Source: a virus. From it: DNA of 33,988 nt. Positions 15,752 through 22,773 of the stretch are shown piece after piece; the stretch's first letter is position 1, and every line of letters starts with the position of its first letter. The DNA is taken from IMG/VR virus record IMGVR_UViG_3300046167_000405, positions 1 to 33,988 of that record. One strand, written 5' to 3'. A model generated the notes under the pieces. It saw only the letters and a list, made by a program, of their open reading frames with translations. It had not been told where the DNA came from and did no database searches. A program made the translations under genes and the position numbers.

Positions 15752-16122
15752 TTTTTAAAAAATACGAATTTACAGACAAGCAATGGGAAACCATTAGACC
15801 AACCTTATACAGTGAAGATGAGGAGGGGAACGAAACTTTGATACCAGAACTGAATTCCATCGTTGAGATTGGGTTCATTTGCCGAGCGTGGTCGGAGGGT
15901 GAAGAGCCAGAATGCACAGACCTATCGACTATGTATAGCGTTGATATGTTATTAAACGAAGATGTTGAAAGTTTAGAGAAATATGAGGTTTATCCAGATC
16001 CTGATAATGTAGCACATTATTTTTCTGGAGATGAATCTTTGTATCTTAAGTCTTATTGTTTAGTGCCAGAACATAGTGAAAGTCCTTTTTGCGTTGTTCC
16101 TGAAACGGATGAGGAAGAATGA
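15748..16122 (+). CDS. Acidic protein of unknown function
   Basis: A 124-residue, strongly acidic protein (ends ETDEEE) starting MIFKKYEFTDKQWETIRPTL. I do not recognise a domain. It is coupled by 4-nt overlaps to the adhesin upstream and the holin downstream. Similar small acidic proteins often follow tail-fibre genes in Bacteroidota phages, so a role in fibre assembly or attachment is possible. Confidence 0.6.
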   Translation: MIFKKYEFTDKQWETIRPTLYSEDEEGNETLIPELNSIVEIGFICRAWSEGEEPECTDLSTMYSVDMLLNEDVESLEKYEVYPDPDNVAHYFSGDESLYLKSYCLVPEHSESPFCVVPETDEEE

Positions 16123-16538
16123 AAGTTTATTTGACATCCATATTGAAAGTCATCATATTATTTTTTGCACCAATAAAACCGCTTATAATTTTAATTAGTT
16201 TAAGCACAATTATTGATACTGCATTTGGCATTTGGAAAGCCAAACAATTAAACGAAAAAATCACATCCAAAATATTTAGGAATGGACTCGTTCCAAAACT
16301 AATTTCATACATCACAACCATTATGATGGTGTATGGTTCGGATGTGTTTATTATAAATGAATTAACAATGAGTGTTGTTGATGTTGAATTTCTTGCAACT
16401 AAAATCACTGCATTAACTTTAATCAGCATTGAAGTAAAGTCAATGGATGAATCATTTATTGCAGTCAAAGGATATTCGTTTATTGATAAATTCAAACAAA
16501 TGATTTCCAAGATCAAGGATGTTAAAAAACAACTATGA
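16119..16538 (+). CDS. Holin
   Basis: A 139-residue membrane protein fitting the phage holin 4 (toxin secretion/phage lysis holin) family: hydrophobic segments at about 8-37, 58-75 and 92-105, with the family-like loop DTAFGIWKAKQLNEKITSK between the first two, and a basic C-terminal tail. Holins open the inner membrane to endolysin at the end of infection. It overlaps the amidase gene by 4 nt, the expected partner. Confidence 0.82.
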   Translation: MKVYLTSILKVIILFFAPIKPLIILISLSTIIDTAFGIWKAKQLNEKITSKIFRNGLVPKLISYITTIMMVYGSDVFIINELTMSVVDVEFLATKITALTLISIEVKSMDESFIAVKGYSFIDKFKQMISKIKDVKKQL

Positions 16539-16948
16539 GAGCAATTCATAAAATAATAATTCATTGCACTGCAACACGTGAAGGGGATGACATCAGCGTT
16601 GATACCATACGAAGATGGCATTTGAATCGTGGGTGGTCGGATGTCGGTTATCATTATGTCATCGATATAAAAGGCAACATAAATGCTGGACGACCAATCG
16701 AATTAATTGGAGCACACACTAAAGGACAAAACAAATATTCAATTGGAATTGCATATGTTGGTGGTGTGGAAGCAGATGGCAAAACACCAAAAGACACAAG
16801 AACAAAATCACAAAAGGATTCAATTATTAGACTTGTAAAAAAGTTAAAAGGTTGCTATCCGGATGTGACAATACATGGACATAATGAGTATTCAAACAAA
16901 GCGTGTCCATCATATGATGTACAAAATGAAAAGGATTTATTCGGATGA
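16535..16948 (+). CDS. N-acetylmuramoyl-L-alanine amidase (endolysin)
   Basis: A 137-residue Amidase_2 / T7 lysozyme-type enzyme that cuts the amide bond between muramic acid and the stem peptide. Likely zinc ligands are His10 in IIIHCTAT, His114 or His116 in TIHGHNEYS and Cys124 in KACPSYDV; Tyr39 and Lys122 match the catalytic positions of T7 lysozyme. The core GGVEADGKTPKDTRT and the single-domain size are typical. No signal peptide, so release needs the holin encoded just upstream. Confidence 0.92.
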   Translation: MRAIHKIIIHCTATREGDDISVDTIRRWHLNRGWSDVGYHYVIDIKGNINAGRPIELIGAHTKGQNKYSIGIAYVGGVEADGKTPKDTRTKSQKDSIIRLVKKLKGCYPDVTIHGHNEYSNKACPSYDVQNEKDLFG

Positions 16949-18047
16949 ATGGATTGACATTTTTAACAAGTATCCACAATTTGATAATGAACAACGCGTT
17001 CAATATTACAAACGTGTTGGTGATTTAACTGGCAAAGCACCAGCAAGTGTAAAAAAATACTTCTTAAATTTAAAATCCAAGATTGATGCATATTGTGAAA
17101 CGGCTGGTGTGCCAACTCACAATGTCAAACATGGTTGGGTTAAAACCAAAGATACAAGTTTATTTTTTAAGAACCCTGACTTTGAAGGTGCAGTTGATTA
17201 TGATAAAATTCGTGAACAACTAATCAATAATCTTAAAGATTATGCACCAACCTACCCACCATTAACAAGGACCAAAATTCAAGATGGTCATTTGCTGGTT
17301 GTTGATCCAGCTGATGTTCACATTGGAAAACTTTGTGAAGCATTTGAAACTGGTGAGGACTACAACACTAACATTGCAGTTCAAAGAGTTAAGGAAGGTG
17401 TTCAAGGTATCATTGACAAATCACGCGGTTATAATATAGACCAAATACTTTTTATTGGTGGGAACGATATATTGCATATTGATTCACCAAAACGAACAAC
17501 AACTTCAGGAACTCCACAAGATACGGATGGAATGTTCTATTCAAACTTTTTAAAAGCAAAACAAGTGTATGTTGATGTTCTTGAGATGTTGCTTCCATTG
17601 GCTGATATTCGTTTTTGTTTCAACCCATCAAATCATGACTATCAAAGTGGGTTCTTTTTAGCAGATGTCATTCAAACGTGGTTTAGAAATAATAAGAATA
17701 TTACCTTTGATTGCTCAATTGCACATCGAAAGTATTTTCAGTATGGTCAGAACGTTATAGGCACAACACATGGTGATGGTGCAAAGATGAATGACCTTCC
17801 ATTACTTATGGCAGTTGAAGCAAAAGAATATTGGGCGAATACAAAGCATCGTTACATTTACACGCATCACGTGCATCATAAGACAAGCAAAGATTATCAG
17901 GGTATCACAATTGAATCATTACGTTCACCAAGCGGTACGGATTCGTGGCACCATCGGAATGGATACCAGCATTCACCAAAAGCAATTGAAGGGTTTTTGC
18001 ACCACAAAGAGCATGGTCAGGTGGCAAGGTTTACACATTTATTTTAA
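16926..18047 (+). CDS. Calcineurin-like metallophosphoesterase
   Basis: A 373-residue protein with all metal-binding motifs of the superfamily: DPADVHIGK (Asp127/Asp130-His132), IGGNDILH (Asp181), NPSNHDY (Asn236-His237-Asp238), THGDG, and THHVHHK. Residues 1-60 look like a small helical, DNA-binding-like domain (QRVQYYKRVGDLTGKAPASVK). Substrate unknown; phosphodiester or nucleotide hydrolysis is expected. I chose the ATG at 16926 (22-nt overlap with the amidase); earlier in-frame ATGs at 16875 and 16917 lie deeper in the amidase gene. It ends head-on against the leftward operon, the two stop codons overlapping by about 9 nt. Confidence 0.85.
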   Translation: MKRIYSDEWIDIFNKYPQFDNEQRVQYYKRVGDLTGKAPASVKKYFLNLKSKIDAYCETAGVPTHNVKHGWVKTKDTSLFFKNPDFEGAVDYDKIREQLINNLKDYAPTYPPLTRTKIQDGHLLVVDPADVHIGKLCEAFETGEDYNTNIAVQRVKEGVQGIIDKSRGYNIDQILFIGGNDILHIDSPKRTTTSGTPQDTDGMFYSNFLKAKQVYVDVLEMLLPLADIRFCFNPSNHDYQSGFFLADVIQTWFRNNKNITFDCSIAHRKYFQYGQNVIGTTHGDGAKMNDLPLLMAVEAKEYWANTKHRYIYTHHVHHKTSKDYQGITIESLRSPSGTDSWHHRNGYQHSPKAIEGFLHHKEHGQVARFTHLF

Positions 18048-18425
18048 TATTACTTGCAAAACAATTACACCAATTGCAATGATTAATGATTGTCGTGTGC
18101 GTTTAAGTTTATGTTGTTGTCTTTGGTTGCTGGTCAACACAACATCATAACGTTCATTAAGGCTATTTAAAGCGTGTTGAGTGCGTTCAAAGTTCTTTTG
18201 TGTGCTATCTATTAACTCGATGTATTTAAGTTCCTTAAAAGCGTTTATTTTAGCTTGAGCCATAAGAGAATCTTTTTGAAGCAACTCAACATAAATATCA
18301 TCCATTTGATGCAAGGTAATAGCAACCAAAGTATCACCAGTCTTTTCATCGATTAATGCGCTTTGAGAATAAGCGAATGCGTTCAGTAGAAGGAAGGATG
18401 TGATAATTAGAAATTTCTTTTTCAT
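18039..18425 (-). CDS. Exported coiled-coil protein with C-terminal membrane segment (spanin-like candidate)
   Basis: A 128-residue protein. Residues 1-20 form a signal peptide (KKKFLIITSFLLLNAFAYSQ) with a type I cleavage site after AFA and no lipobox cysteine. Residues 40-105 are a long charged helix likely to form a coiled coil, and residues 112-126 are a membrane segment (SLIIAIGVIVLQVIL). This gives a periplasmic helix anchored at its C-terminus. Its start lies 80 nt inside the upstream gene in the +1 frame, an arrangement like Rz/Rz1. Lysis function is inferred from architecture and from the nearby transglycosylase. Confidence 0.6.
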   Translation of the reverse strand: MKKKFLIITSFLLLNAFAYSQSALIDEKTGDTLVAITLHQMDDIYVELLQKDSLMAQAKINAFKELKYIELIDSTQKNFERTQHALNSLNERYDVVLTSNQRQQHKLKRTRQSLIIAIGVIVLQVILK

Positions 18426-18594
18426 AAAATAGTTTAATTGTGTCGGATTGTTTTTCTAAACTATCCAATTGCAAATATATTGTATCGGTATTTGTTAGAA
18501 TAGGCGGTTCAATGTTTTTCATGCGTGTCAAATCGTTTATCATTAATAATGCAACAATCAATGCAAATCCAAGTGTTAGAATGTAGTATTTCAT
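18346..18594 (-). CDS. Small membrane-anchored protein overlapping the spanin-like gene
   Basis: An 82-residue protein with an N-terminal membrane segment (residues 4-19, YILTLGFALIVALLMI) and a periplasmic helical part (DTIYLQLDSLEKQSDTIKLFYEKE). The last 80 nt overlap the next gene in another frame. Membrane anchor plus helix matches the inner-membrane member of a spanin pair, but neither protein has a lipoprotein signal, so the assignment is tentative. It starts 3 nt after the preceding stop codon. Confidence 0.6.
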   Translation of the reverse strand: MKYYILTLGFALIVALLMINDLTRMKNIEPPILTNTDTIYLQLDSLEKQSDTIKLFYEKEISNYHILPSTERIRLFSKRINR

Positions 18595-18597
18595 AAT

Positions 18598-18918
18598 TTA
18601 AAAGTTCTTATCATAATTCTTTCGTTCAACTTCCAATTTAAGTAAATTAAAAGACATCATACCAATGATGTGTGAATCAGTTGGAAATTTATATTTCCAT
18701 CCTTTTGAATATCCTTTGTTTATGTAATAAAAATAAGCAGCAGCCAATTTGCCAGTGTTTTTTTTAAATATAACACAAGCAGTATGATCTGACATTGGTA
18801 TTACTTCATCAACCTGAAACGTTTCTTCGTTAAAATTACCTTCACGATTCATGCTTGAAAATTTCTTTGCTACAATTTCGGATTCTTTTTTTAGTTCTAT
18901 TGCAATTTGTTTATTCAT
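18598..18918 (-). CDS. Unknown protein in leftward operon
   Basis: A 106-residue protein I do not recognise. It looks globular alpha/beta (VDEVIPMSDHTACVIFKKNT, then AAAYFYYINKGYSKGWKYKF). It overlaps the transglycosylase stop by 4 nt and precedes the membrane-protein pair. Position suggests a link with lysis or host physiology; no motif supports a specific role. Confidence 0.65.
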   Translation of the reverse strand: MNKQIAIELKKESEIVAKKFSSMNREGNFNEETFQVDEVIPMSDHTACVIFKKNTGKLAAAYFYYINKGYSKGWKYKFPTDSHIIGMMSFNLLKLEVERKNYDKNF

Positions 18919-19301
18919 AATTGTTGTTTTACTTTATGCCAATAGGCAAGGGTTGATTGTTTTTTATGTCCATTTGGTCCACCATTCCAGACACGTGCAA
19001 TGCGTTCAGGTGTTCCATTTGGTGAGTAATATTCTTGTATTATATAAAATATTTCAATGGATTTTGTTTTACTCCATCGGTCATTTAACGTGTATTGTTT
19101 GTGTTTTAAAATACGATTCACATCTTTTATCATTATTGGTCTAATCTGCAAAACACCACAAGCATCTTCGCGTTTGTTCCATGCGTTGGGATTATTGCGT
19201 GATTCAACAAAAATAATTGCATCAACTAAATTATCCCTTGCCACACCATCAAACGATGATGTGGGTTGGAATAAATAAATAAACAATAAATGAAAAATCA
19301 C
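18915..19301 (-). CDS. Lytic transglycosylase-like muramidase
   Basis: A 128-residue protein with the SLT/transglycosylase fold: catalytic Glu33 in IIFVESRNNP, then DACGVLQIRPI, and a terminal RVWNGGPNGHKK motif, the family's conserved Asn-Gly-Gly/Tyr region. The first 12 residues are hydrophobic (IFHLLFIYLF), possibly a short signal or anchor sequence. It cleaves the glycan strand, so together with the amidase the phage can cut both bonds of murein. It overlaps neighbours by 4 nt on both sides. Confidence 0.82.
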   Translation of the reverse strand: MIFHLLFIYLFQPTSSFDGVARDNLVDAIIFVESRNNPNAWNKREDACGVLQIRPIMIKDVNRILKHKQYTLNDRWSKTKSIEIFYIIQEYYSPNGTPERIARVWNGGPNGHKKQSTLAYWHKVKQQL

Positions 19302-19546
19302 AGATTCACAATATTTTCTTCAGTTAAACTATCCATTAACTTGCCAAAGTTAGTCACCAGTTTATCATGAATTTCATTCTTGGTATCTTGTTTGTCAAGT
19401 AAATCACAAGCATCCACAACAAATGATTCAAGCGTACGTGACACACGTTTTATATCACGTTGGACCTTAACACCATTTATTTGCACATCATCCAACAATG
19501 GAATCATCTCAAGTGATAACAAATAAAGTTTTATTAATGGGTTCAT
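19298..19546 (-). CDS. Small helical protein, unknown
   Basis: An 82-residue, mainly helical protein (LLSLEMIPLLDDVQINGVKV; VSRTLESFVVDACDLLDKQD). No family recognised. It overlaps the DnaA-like gene and the transglycosylase gene by 4 nt, so it is part of the same translational chain. Confidence 0.6.
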   Translation of the reverse strand: MNPLIKLYLLSLEMIPLLDDVQINGVKVQRDIKRVSRTLESFVVDACDLLDKQDTKNEIHDKLVTNFGKLMDSLTEENIVNL

Positions 19547-19968
19547 CTTAAAAACTGGATTCGGTTTGGTACTTTAAAAACTGCACACATTTGAACATGA
19601 TCTTCAAACAATGGTTTGTCATATTCACACCAGCTTTCATATGATTTCAAAGCGTGTATGATTGTGGAGTGGTCACGAAAGCCCATAATCTTGCCAATGG
19701 TTGCAAGTTTAAGGTTTAATATATTACGCAAAAAATATATTGTTGTGTAACGTGGTCGAATGATTTCTTGTTTGCGTGTCTTTGATAATATAATGTCTTG
19801 CATATCAGTAGCACTCAAATCACCATACAATACTTTGATAATTGATTTCTTTGAGTAATACTTTGCAATCTGATATTTTATTGCATCAGGTGTTGTGTAG
19901 TCAGACAATTGTTTATTTATCTCATAAACATCAAATGCTGGTATTAAGTAAGGGTGAACGTTTTTCAT
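19543..19968 (-). CDS. DnaA domain IV-like protein
   Basis: A 141-residue protein whose C-terminal half (about 62-112) matches the DNA-binding domain IV of the initiator DnaA: KTRKQEIIRPRYTTIYFLRN, LKLATIGKIMGF and the signature RDHSTIIHALKSY, equivalent to the GRDHTTVLHA motif that reads the DnaA box. The AAA+ ATPase part is absent. Residues 1-60 are a separate helical region. I infer binding to phage or host DnaA boxes for origin recognition or for interference with host initiation. It overlaps both neighbours by 4 nt. Confidence 0.85.
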   Translation of the reverse strand: MKNVHPYLIPAFDVYEINKQLSDYTTPDAIKYQIAKYYSKKSIIKVLYGDLSATDMQDIILSKTRKQEIIRPRYTTIYFLRNILNLKLATIGKIMGFRDHSTIIHALKSYESWCEYDKPLFEDHVQMCAVFKVPNRIQFLR

Positions 19969-20357
19969 TTTGTAATAAGTGAATCTTTTGCGTAGGTTAT
20001 TTTTGGAACCGGTATTTGCTCACCATTCTCATCAATATAATTTGCACCATGTTTCATTGCTGCAAGTGCTTGTTTGGATTGCATCTCAAAGTTTTTAAGT
20101 TCTTGGTGCATCATTTGCCATTGCTCAATATGTTTGAAGTCATATCGTGTTGCACCATTCCTACGTTCAAATTTAATTCCATGCAGTTCAAAGGACTTGC
20201 CATATTTATCTGATTCTTCCAGTGCAATTGGTTCAATGTCTTTGAGTGCTTGGTCAATCTCGCGTTTAAACTGTTTAAGTTCTGCATATGCAATCAGGGG
20301 ATCGGTCATCCCCTGAATTACATTGTTTGCTATATCATTAAAATGGGAGTTGTTCAT
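19965..20357 (-). CDS. Coiled-coil protein linked to SSB-like gene
   Basis: A 130-residue protein with an N-terminal helical coiled-coil (LKQFKREIDQALKDIEPIAL), a beta hairpin (FELHGIKFERRNGATRYDF), a second helix and a short C-terminal strand. Proteins of this layout often accompany phage recombination and SSB genes, but I do not know the function. It overlaps the SSB-like gene by 20 nt and the DnaA-like gene by 4 nt. Confidence 0.65.
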   Translation of the reverse strand: MNNSHFNDIANNVIQGMTDPLIAYAELKQFKREIDQALKDIEPIALEESDKYGKSFELHGIKFERRNGATRYDFKHIEQWQMMHQELKNFEMQSKQALAAMKHGANYIDENGEQIPVPKITYAKDSLITK

Positions 20358-20931
20358 CAGTATCTTGATTTAATGATTGGTATTCTTTTGACATCACTAT
20401 CTTTTCCTTAATAAAGTCAGGAAAGGAATCAAATAATTCTTGCTTGAAATTATCGTATGTAAATTCTTGGCGTTCGTTGACTTGTTCAGGACAATCCATG
20501 CCTTTTGGAAGCATTGATACACTGGCAATATTTGCATATGTCTTGCCATTGTTAGATGTTTTGTGCGTGATTGATAAAAGACAAGGCACACCAAGTAAAT
20601 TGGTCACATCAAATGAACTTGCTTCTTTGTCAGTAAATGATTTTCCTCGCCAAGATTCCAAGAATGCACGAAGGGTTGATTTCTCATGCAAGGATAGTGT
20701 GAACTCCTTTGCAATGACACGAGGTTGCTCACCACGTTCTTCATTAAATGTCATTGTTTCGGTTGGTAGTTCCCAAGTGATTCTTACTTTGTTTCGTTCT
20801 TTGGTTTCACCATTGAATGTTTCCTCAATCGTGCCAATGTGAATCATTGAATAACATCTTGCTGGATATGAACCAGCTGGAATGATTTCAATACTTTTCT
20901 TTGTTTGGTTTGTTGTTGCTAAAATTGCCAT
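20338..20931 (-). CDS. Single-stranded DNA-binding protein (DUF669/SSB-like)
   Basis: A 197-residue protein with an OB-fold-like beta-rich core (SIEIIPAGSYPARCYSMIHI; KVRITWELPTET; GVPCLLSITHKTSNNGKTYA) like DUF669-type phage proteins. Its C-terminus, NQDTDEQLPF, imitates the acidic tip ending in PF with which bacterial SSB proteins recruit partner enzymes. I infer coating of single-stranded DNA during replication. It lies 2 nt after the HTH-like gene and overlaps the following gene. Confidence 0.72.
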   Translation of the reverse strand: MAILATTNQTKKSIEIIPAGSYPARCYSMIHIGTIEETFNGETKERNKVRITWELPTETMTFNEERGEQPRVIAKEFTLSLHEKSTLRAFLESWRGKSFTDKEASSFDVTNLLGVPCLLSITHKTSNNGKTYANIASVSMLPKGMDCPEQVNERQEFTYDNFKQELFDSFPDFIKEKIVMSKEYQSLNQDTDEQLPF

Positions 20932-20933
20932 GT

Positions 20934-21197
20934 TTATATAAAATTAATGTATTTTGTTTCGTGATAATAATCGAGCAAAGACAAATGAAATGACTTTGCA
21001 TTACTTAATGCTTGAGATAATAATTCAAGTATAGCATCATGATTGTTAAATGTAATGTTACGTTTACCCTCAAGCACACTATTAAGTGTGTGGATTGATA
21101 TGTTGTGCTTCTCTGCAATCTTTATTCGTTCAGGAATAGATGTGCAACACTTCAAAATGTCTTTAAGTTCGTTTGATATTGTGTTTTGAAATTTCAT
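20934..21197 (-). CDS. Small HTH-like regulator
   Basis: An 87-residue protein. Residues about 20-65 look like a helix-turn-helix of the Cro/phage-repressor type (PERIKIAEKHNISIHTLNSV then LEGKRNITFNNHDAILELL). Its start overlaps the stop of the previous small gene (ATGA). A regulator of this operon or of the rightward early genes is plausible; sequence support is moderate. Confidence 0.6.
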   Translation of the reverse strand: MKFQNTISNELKDILKCCTSIPERIKIAEKHNISIHTLNSVLEGKRNITFNNHDAILELLSQALSNAKSFHLSLLDYYHETKYINFI

Positions 21198-21364
21198 TGT
21201 AGTTTTTCTAAAATCGTTTGATATTCTCTAATCTTTGATTTTATTCCAATAGATGGTGAATAATGTTCTTCATCATCATTGTAATAATCAATGTACATTT
21301 TTTGCAGTTCGTCCAGTTTATTAAAAACTAATTTTCGAAGCTGTGACTTTTCATACTCGGTCAT
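21194..21364 (-). CDS. 56-residue charged protein
   Basis: A short frame starting MTEYEKSQLRKLVFNKLDEL and ending SKIREYQTILEKLQ. It overlaps the membrane-protein gene upstream by 14 nt and the HTH gene by 4 nt (ATGA), fills an otherwise empty 150-nt gap and has helical, charged composition. Function unknown; I consider it real because of the tight coupling. Confidence 0.65.
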   Translation of the reverse strand: MTEYEKSQLRKLVFNKLDELQKMYIDYYNDDEEHYSPSIGIKSKIREYQTILEKLQ

Positions 21365-21497
21365 GACTGTACAATTCTAAAAGTGAAACAATACCAATGA
21401 CAAACATAATTGTTGCGATCACTGAATAATTAAGGGCAAACAATACCAAACTAAATGGTAGGTATGTTGCGAAGTAAATTAATATATTTTTTTTCAT
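21351..21497 (-). CDS. Small membrane protein, first gene of leftward operon
   Basis: A 48-residue protein with two closely spaced membrane segments (LIYFATYLPFSLVLFALNYS and VIATIMFVIGIVSLLELY) and a short polar tail. I start at the ATG at 21497 because an in-frame upstream ATG at 21563 would place the promoter-like TACATTTG element inside the coding region. Function unknown. Confidence 0.6.
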   Translation of the reverse strand: MKKNILIYFATYLPFSLVLFALNYSVIATIMFVIGIVSLLELYSHDRV

Positions 21498-21514
21498 GTT
21501 GTTATATTGAACTG

Positions 21515-21522
21515 CAAATGTA
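21515..21522 (-). promoter_or_regulatory. Promoter -7 element of leftward operon
   Basis: On the minus strand TACATTTG, a perfect TAnnTTTG, lies 17 nt upstream of the ATG at 21497 and is followed by CAGTTCAATATAAC. A clear TTTG at 21 nt upstream is not visible. It faces away from the rightward promoter at 21558-21589, so the two form a divergent control region. Confidence 0.5.
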
Positions 21523-21557
21523 TAAAAATATTTTACAATAAAAAAAATAAATAAAAC

Positions 21558-21589
21558 TTGCATTGTATTACTTTTTTATACTATAATTG
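21558..21589 (+). promoter_or_regulatory. Probable rightward early promoter
   Basis: TTG (21558-21560), 21 nt, TATAATTG (21582-21589) resembles the Bacteroidota promoter with one mismatch in the -7 element. It precedes the gene at 21618. Confidence 0.5.
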
Positions 21590-21617
21590 CATTATAATAT
21601 TAAAAACAATAACAAAA

Positions 21618-21899
21618 ATGAACAACACAATAAAAATTACTAAAATTAGCAGATCAAATACTAATCCTAACAATGTACAAGGTGAATGCTTGTTAAATGG
21701 GTATGAGTTACATTTCAGTATACAAGATGTAGGTTGCAACCATTTTACATTAAACTGGGTAAATTTTCCTACAAATAGTGATTGGTCAAAAATAATACCA
21801 ACTTGTACAAGTGAGGGTGGTTATGAATTTTATGCTGGACAAGAAATTATTAAAGAGTTTAAAAGATTAACATTATGCAATACACAATCGAAGATTTAG
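21618..21899 (+). CDS. Small early protein, unknown
   Basis: A 93-residue protein (MNNTIKITKISRSNTNPNNV; LLNGYELHFSIQDVGCNHF; GGYEFYAGQEIIKEFKRLTL). No family recognised. The ATG at 21618 follows an A-rich leader; a longer in-frame start at 21558 would overlap the promoter. First gene of the rightward early region. Confidence 0.6.
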   Translation: MNNTIKITKISRSNTNPNNVQGECLLNGYELHFSIQDVGCNHFTLNWVNFPTNSDWSKIIPTCTSEGGYEFYAGQEIIKEFKRLTLCNTQSKI

Positions 21900-22033
21900 G
21901 ACATTTTTATTTACAATCAATAGGATTGGAAACTTATGATCATTATTCAAAGAAGCACATCGAGAATTTAGGATGGCAAGTTCTTGAATCATATGGTTCA
22001 ATCGACAAAGCAATAAACCATTTTATTAATTAG
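21875..22033 (+). CDS. 52-residue early protein
   Basis: A short frame beginning MQYTIEDLGHFYLQSIGLET and ending GSIDKAINHFIN. It overlaps the previous gene by 25 nt in another frame and ends where the noncoding segment begins. The helical content and normal codon use support translation; function unknown. Confidence 0.5.
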   Translation: MQYTIEDLGHFYLQSIGLETYDHYSKKHIENLGWQVLESYGSIDKAINHFIN

Positions 22034-22221
22034 GACGCGTTTTGAGATTTTTTCCCTTATTGCTCCCCCACAAAAATCATTTTCATTTTAAGGGGGGGGG
22101 GTCACTTGGGAAAAAAATGTGTCCTAAATCGTTAAACTATATGATTATCAGCGTTTTACGCGGACACATAGGATTTGTTTTGTTAGTCTAAAAATAAAAA
22201 TTATAAATTTGCAATCACAAT
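22034..22221. other. Noncoding segment with inverted repeat and G10 tract
   Basis: This 188-nt stretch holds no convincing gene. It contains C5 (22064-22068) and G10 (22092-22101) tracts that could pair, an 8-bp inverted repeat ATGTGTCC (22117-22124) / GGACACAT (22162-22169), a GCG-TTTTA-CGC palindrome (22151-22161) and a promoter. It directly precedes the primase-helicase genes, so origin or operator function is possible. Confidence 0.5.
22179..22211 (+). promoter_or_regulatory. Promoter of primase-helicase genes
   Basis: TTTG (22179-22182), 21 nt, TAAATTTG (22204-22211): both Bacteroidota promoter elements match fully. The ATG at 22222 follows 10 nt later, giving a very short leader. Confidence 0.7.
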
Positions 22222-22773
22222 ATGATAAAAAACACAAAGATTTCAATCTTTAAATCACTTTTTAAGTCATCGGATGTCCCCTATGATGTCCAACTTGACC
22301 AATCACTTAAAAGAATAAGAGAAGGAAAGTCAAAACACATCATTGATAAGATGATGACATTGGAAGGTGATGCACGTTCCAAACTAAAAAATCAATTACC
22401 TTGTATCATCTTTGGTGGTGTATTTACACAACGTAAAAAGTCAGGACTTAAAGAACATAGTGGTCTTATGGTATTGGATTTTGATAAGATACCAAATAAT
22501 AAGATGGATATGATGTTTGACCAGCTGAAACAAAACAAACATATTGTTTCAGTATTTATGTCACCATCACGAAATGGATATAAAGCCATTGTGTCAATAC
22601 CAAAATGTAATGCAAAAGAACATGAACAATATTTTAAGCAGTTTAACAAGGATCACTTGTATGACTATTTTGATGGTGCTACTTGCAACGTTGACAGAGT
22701 TTGTTTCGAATCATACGATCCAAATATTTACATTAATTATGAAGCTATTCAGTATGCATCCAAAACTGGTTGA
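22222..22773 (+). CDS. VirE-N/BT4734-like primase (AEP-type)
   Basis: A 183-residue domain of the BT4734/VirE N-terminal family, a primase-polymerase related to archaeo-eukaryotic primases. Visible motifs: GLMVLDFDKI with Asp86 and Asp88 as the metal-binding pair, FMSPSRNGYKAIVSIP (Ser114-Gly119), and DRVCFESYDPNIYIN. It makes primers for the helicase encoded next. Its C-terminus runs into the SF3 helicase frame with a 20-nt overlap; in many relatives the two are one polypeptide. Removing one base from the AAAA at 22761-22764 would fuse them into a protein of about 774 residues. Confidence 0.88.
   Translation: MIKNTKISIFKSLFKSSDVPYDVQLDQSLKRIREGKSKHIIDKMMTLEGDARSKLKNQLPCIIFGGVFTQRKKSGLKEHSGLMVLDFDKIPNNKMDMMFDQLKQNKHIVSVFMSPSRNGYKAIVSIPKCNAKEHEQYFKQFNKDHLYDYFDGATCNVDRVCFESYDPNIYINYEAIQYASKTG

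Noticed and set aside
16970-16978. DnaA box-like GTATCCACA
   Set aside because: A single near-match inside the metallophosphoesterase gene with no clustered copies.
22544-22753. Longer start for the SF3 helicase
   Set aside because: It would overlap the well-supported primase gene by over 200 nt, and the added sequence has no family similarity.
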